In this document: positions 62,893-64,000 of the stretch, piece after piece
How positions within the stretch are numbered: the first letter of the stretch is position 1
Layout of the letters: the number at the start of each line of letters is the position of its first letter
Assembly: GCF_017832975.1 (NCBI RefSeq)
Contig: NZ_JAFIBI010000001.1
Location: 1,054,001-1,118,000, forward strand
Length of the DNA stretch: 64,000 bases
Reading direction: 5' to 3'
DNA from: Arthrobacter sp. PvP023
Lineage (GTDB): Bacteria; Actinomycetota; Actinomycetes; Actinomycetales; Micrococcaceae
The notes under the pieces: model-generated
The model's database searches: none
What the model saw: the letters and a program-made list of their open reading frames with translations, nothing else
Told to the model about the DNA's origin: nothing
Program-made: the position numbers and the translations under genes

Positions 62893-64000
62893 ATGAAGCA
62901 CTCCGCCAAAGACCTGGCTGCCAGGATCCCGCCGTCCTTCACCATGGGCGTGGCCACAGCCGCCTTCCAGATTGAGGGCGCCCTGGACGAGGACGGCCGA
63001 GGGCCCTCCGGGTGGGACGTGTTTGCGCGGAAGCCCGGCGCCATAGTGGACGACCACAGCCCCGTCACAGCCTGCGACCACTACCACCGCATGCCTGAAG
63101 ACGTTGCGCTGATGAAGGAACTGGGAGTGGATTCCTACCGGTTCTCGCTGTCCTGGTCACGCATCCAGCCCGGCGGCAGCGGGCCGGTCAATCCGAAGGG
63201 CATCGACTTCTACGACCGGCTGCTGGACCAGCTGCTGGCCAGCGGCATCTCGCCGATGGTGACGCTCTACCACTGGGACACACCGCTTCCGCTCGACGAG
63301 GCCGGCGGCTGGTTGAACCGGGACACGGCGTACCGCCTCGGCGAGTTTGCCTCCATTGCGGCAGCGGCCTTTGGCGACCGCGTGGCCCGCTGGGTCACCG
63401 TTAATGAGCCTGCCACCGTGACCACCAACGGCTACGCCCTGGGACTCCACGCGCCGGGCGAATCGCAGTTGCTGAAAGCGCTCCCCACGGTGCACCACCA
63501 GCTTCTCGGCCACGGCCTGGCCATGCAGGCATTGCGCGCAGCCAAGGTCCCCGGCGAAATAGGCATCACCAATGTCTACTCGCCCATGGTTCCGGCCTCG
63601 AACAACCCGCTGGACAAACTGAGCACCGCGCTAATGGACGTTTTCCAGAACAGGCTCTTCGCGGATCCGGTGCTCCTCGGAAAGTACCCGGACGTCATCC
63701 GGGCTGCCACGTTCTTCAGCTCGTTCAACCCCTCCGACGAGGACATGGACCTGATCTCAAAGCCGTTGGACTTCTACGGGCTCAACTACTACATGCCCAC
63801 GCGGGTCGCGGCCGGTCCGGGCGACGGCGCCGTTCCCCCGGGGATGGCCGAGGCCATGGGCGATGACCTCAGCGGAAGCGCTCCCGGCGCACCCTTCCAC
63901 ATCACTGAATTTCCAAACGCCGAGACCACGGCGTACGGCTGGCCGATCAGGCCCGACTACATGCCCGTGGCCCTCGCCGAGATGGCGGAACGCTACCCGG
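62893..64000 (+). CDS. Beta-glucosidase, GH1 family, partial
   Basis: Glycoside hydrolase family 1 enzyme, cut by the right edge after about 369 residues. TMGVATAAFQIEGALDEDGR is the family N-terminus, and SYRFSLSWSRIQPGG and YHWDTPLPL follow. The acid/base glutamate is in WVTVNEPATV (usually TFNEP/TLNEP). The nucleophile would be in the missing part. It lacks a signal peptide, so it is cytosolic and would cut imported beta-glucosides. ATG 62893 has weak ribosome-binding sequence (AAGCAG). Confidence 0.92.
   Translation, partial: MKHSAKDLAARIPPSFTMGVATAAFQIEGALDEDGRGPSGWDVFARKPGAIVDDHSPVTACDHYHRMPEDVALMKELGVDSYRFSLSWSRIQPGGSGPVNPKGIDFYDRLLDQLLASGISPMVTLYHWDTPLPLDEAGGWLNRDTAYRLGEFASIAAAAFGDRVARWVTVNEPATVTTNGYALGLHAPGESQLLKALPTVHHQLLGHGLAMQALRAAKVPGEIGITNVYSPMVPASNNPLDKLSTALMDVFQNRLFADPVLLGKYPDVIRAATFFSSFNPSDEDMDLISKPLDFYGLNYYMPTRVAAGPGDGAVPPGMAEAMGDDLSGSAPGAPFHITEFPNAETTAYGWPIRPDYMPVALAEMAERYP

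Overview
The window reads as chromosome of a high-GC, soil-type actinobacterium, most likely Arthrobacter or a close relative (Pseudarthrobacter, Paenarthrobacter). The strongest evidence is a copper amine oxidase whose cofactor tyrosine, three copper-ligand histidines and catalytic aspartate fall at exactly the residue numbers known for the Arthrobacter globiformis phenylethylamine oxidase, and a homoprotocatechuate dioxygenase that resembles Arthrobacter MndD. No rRNA, tRNA, phage, insertion sequence or CRISPR array was seen.

0-6.3 kb: a homoprotocatechuate (3,4-dihydroxyphenylacetate) operon on the minus strand (FAH hydrolase fused to an RraA-like domain, GntR regulator, HpaE-type dehydrogenase, HpaD-type dioxygenase cut by the left edge). 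It diverges from a flavin aromatic hydroxylase across a region with clear palindromes. 6.3-7.2 kb: prephenate dehydratase. 7.3-12.3 kb: an N-acetylglucosamine regulon, with GntR/DasR-type regulator, EIIA and EIIB on minus and EIIC, nagA and nagB on plus, around one perfect 16-bp operator-like palindrome. 12.4-22.4 kb: an amine-use region (aldehyde dehydrogenase, permease, AmiS/UreI-type channel, glutamate dehydrogenase, AraC and TetR regulators, phenylethylamine oxidase, small His-rich membrane protein, SRPBCC protein). Phenylethylamine or tyramine would be oxidised to an aldehyde and then an aryl acetate; the ammonium could go to glutamate, and a hydroxylated aryl acetate could enter the first operon.

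22.5-26.8 kb: MHS-type transporter, shikimate dehydrogenase-like enzyme ending in a 26-G tract, IclR regulator and a PLP dehydratase. 26.8-34.5 kb: an LssY-type membrane protein, a kinase fragment facing an orphan OmpR-type regulator, a complete NarL-type two-component pair, a small secreted protein, a DJ-1/PfpI protein and two short ORFs.

34.9-57.2 kb: a stress and envelope region, with a subtilase lacking a signal peptide, two P-type ATPases (MgtA-like and CtpE-like), CapA-like protein, ABC exporter, CsbD, GAF-ANTAR protein, phosphoribosyltransferase-hydrolase fusion, glycosyltransferase, DevS-like sensor kinase, a DevR-like regulator that has lost its phospho-acceptor aspartate, universal stress protein and two oxidoreductases. 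Its content recalls the mycobacterial DosR dormancy regulon. 57.3-64 kb: PhoD phosphatase, AlkC-like DNA glycosylase, PAP2 phosphatase, a previously unlisted YjbR/MmcQ gene remnant, a MerR/Hsp20/DnaJ heat-shock group, and a GH1 beta-glucosidase cut by the right edge.

Between genes there are several long palindromes: two copies of one 65-bp element, a 76-bp element, and two related terminator-like hairpins between convergent genes.
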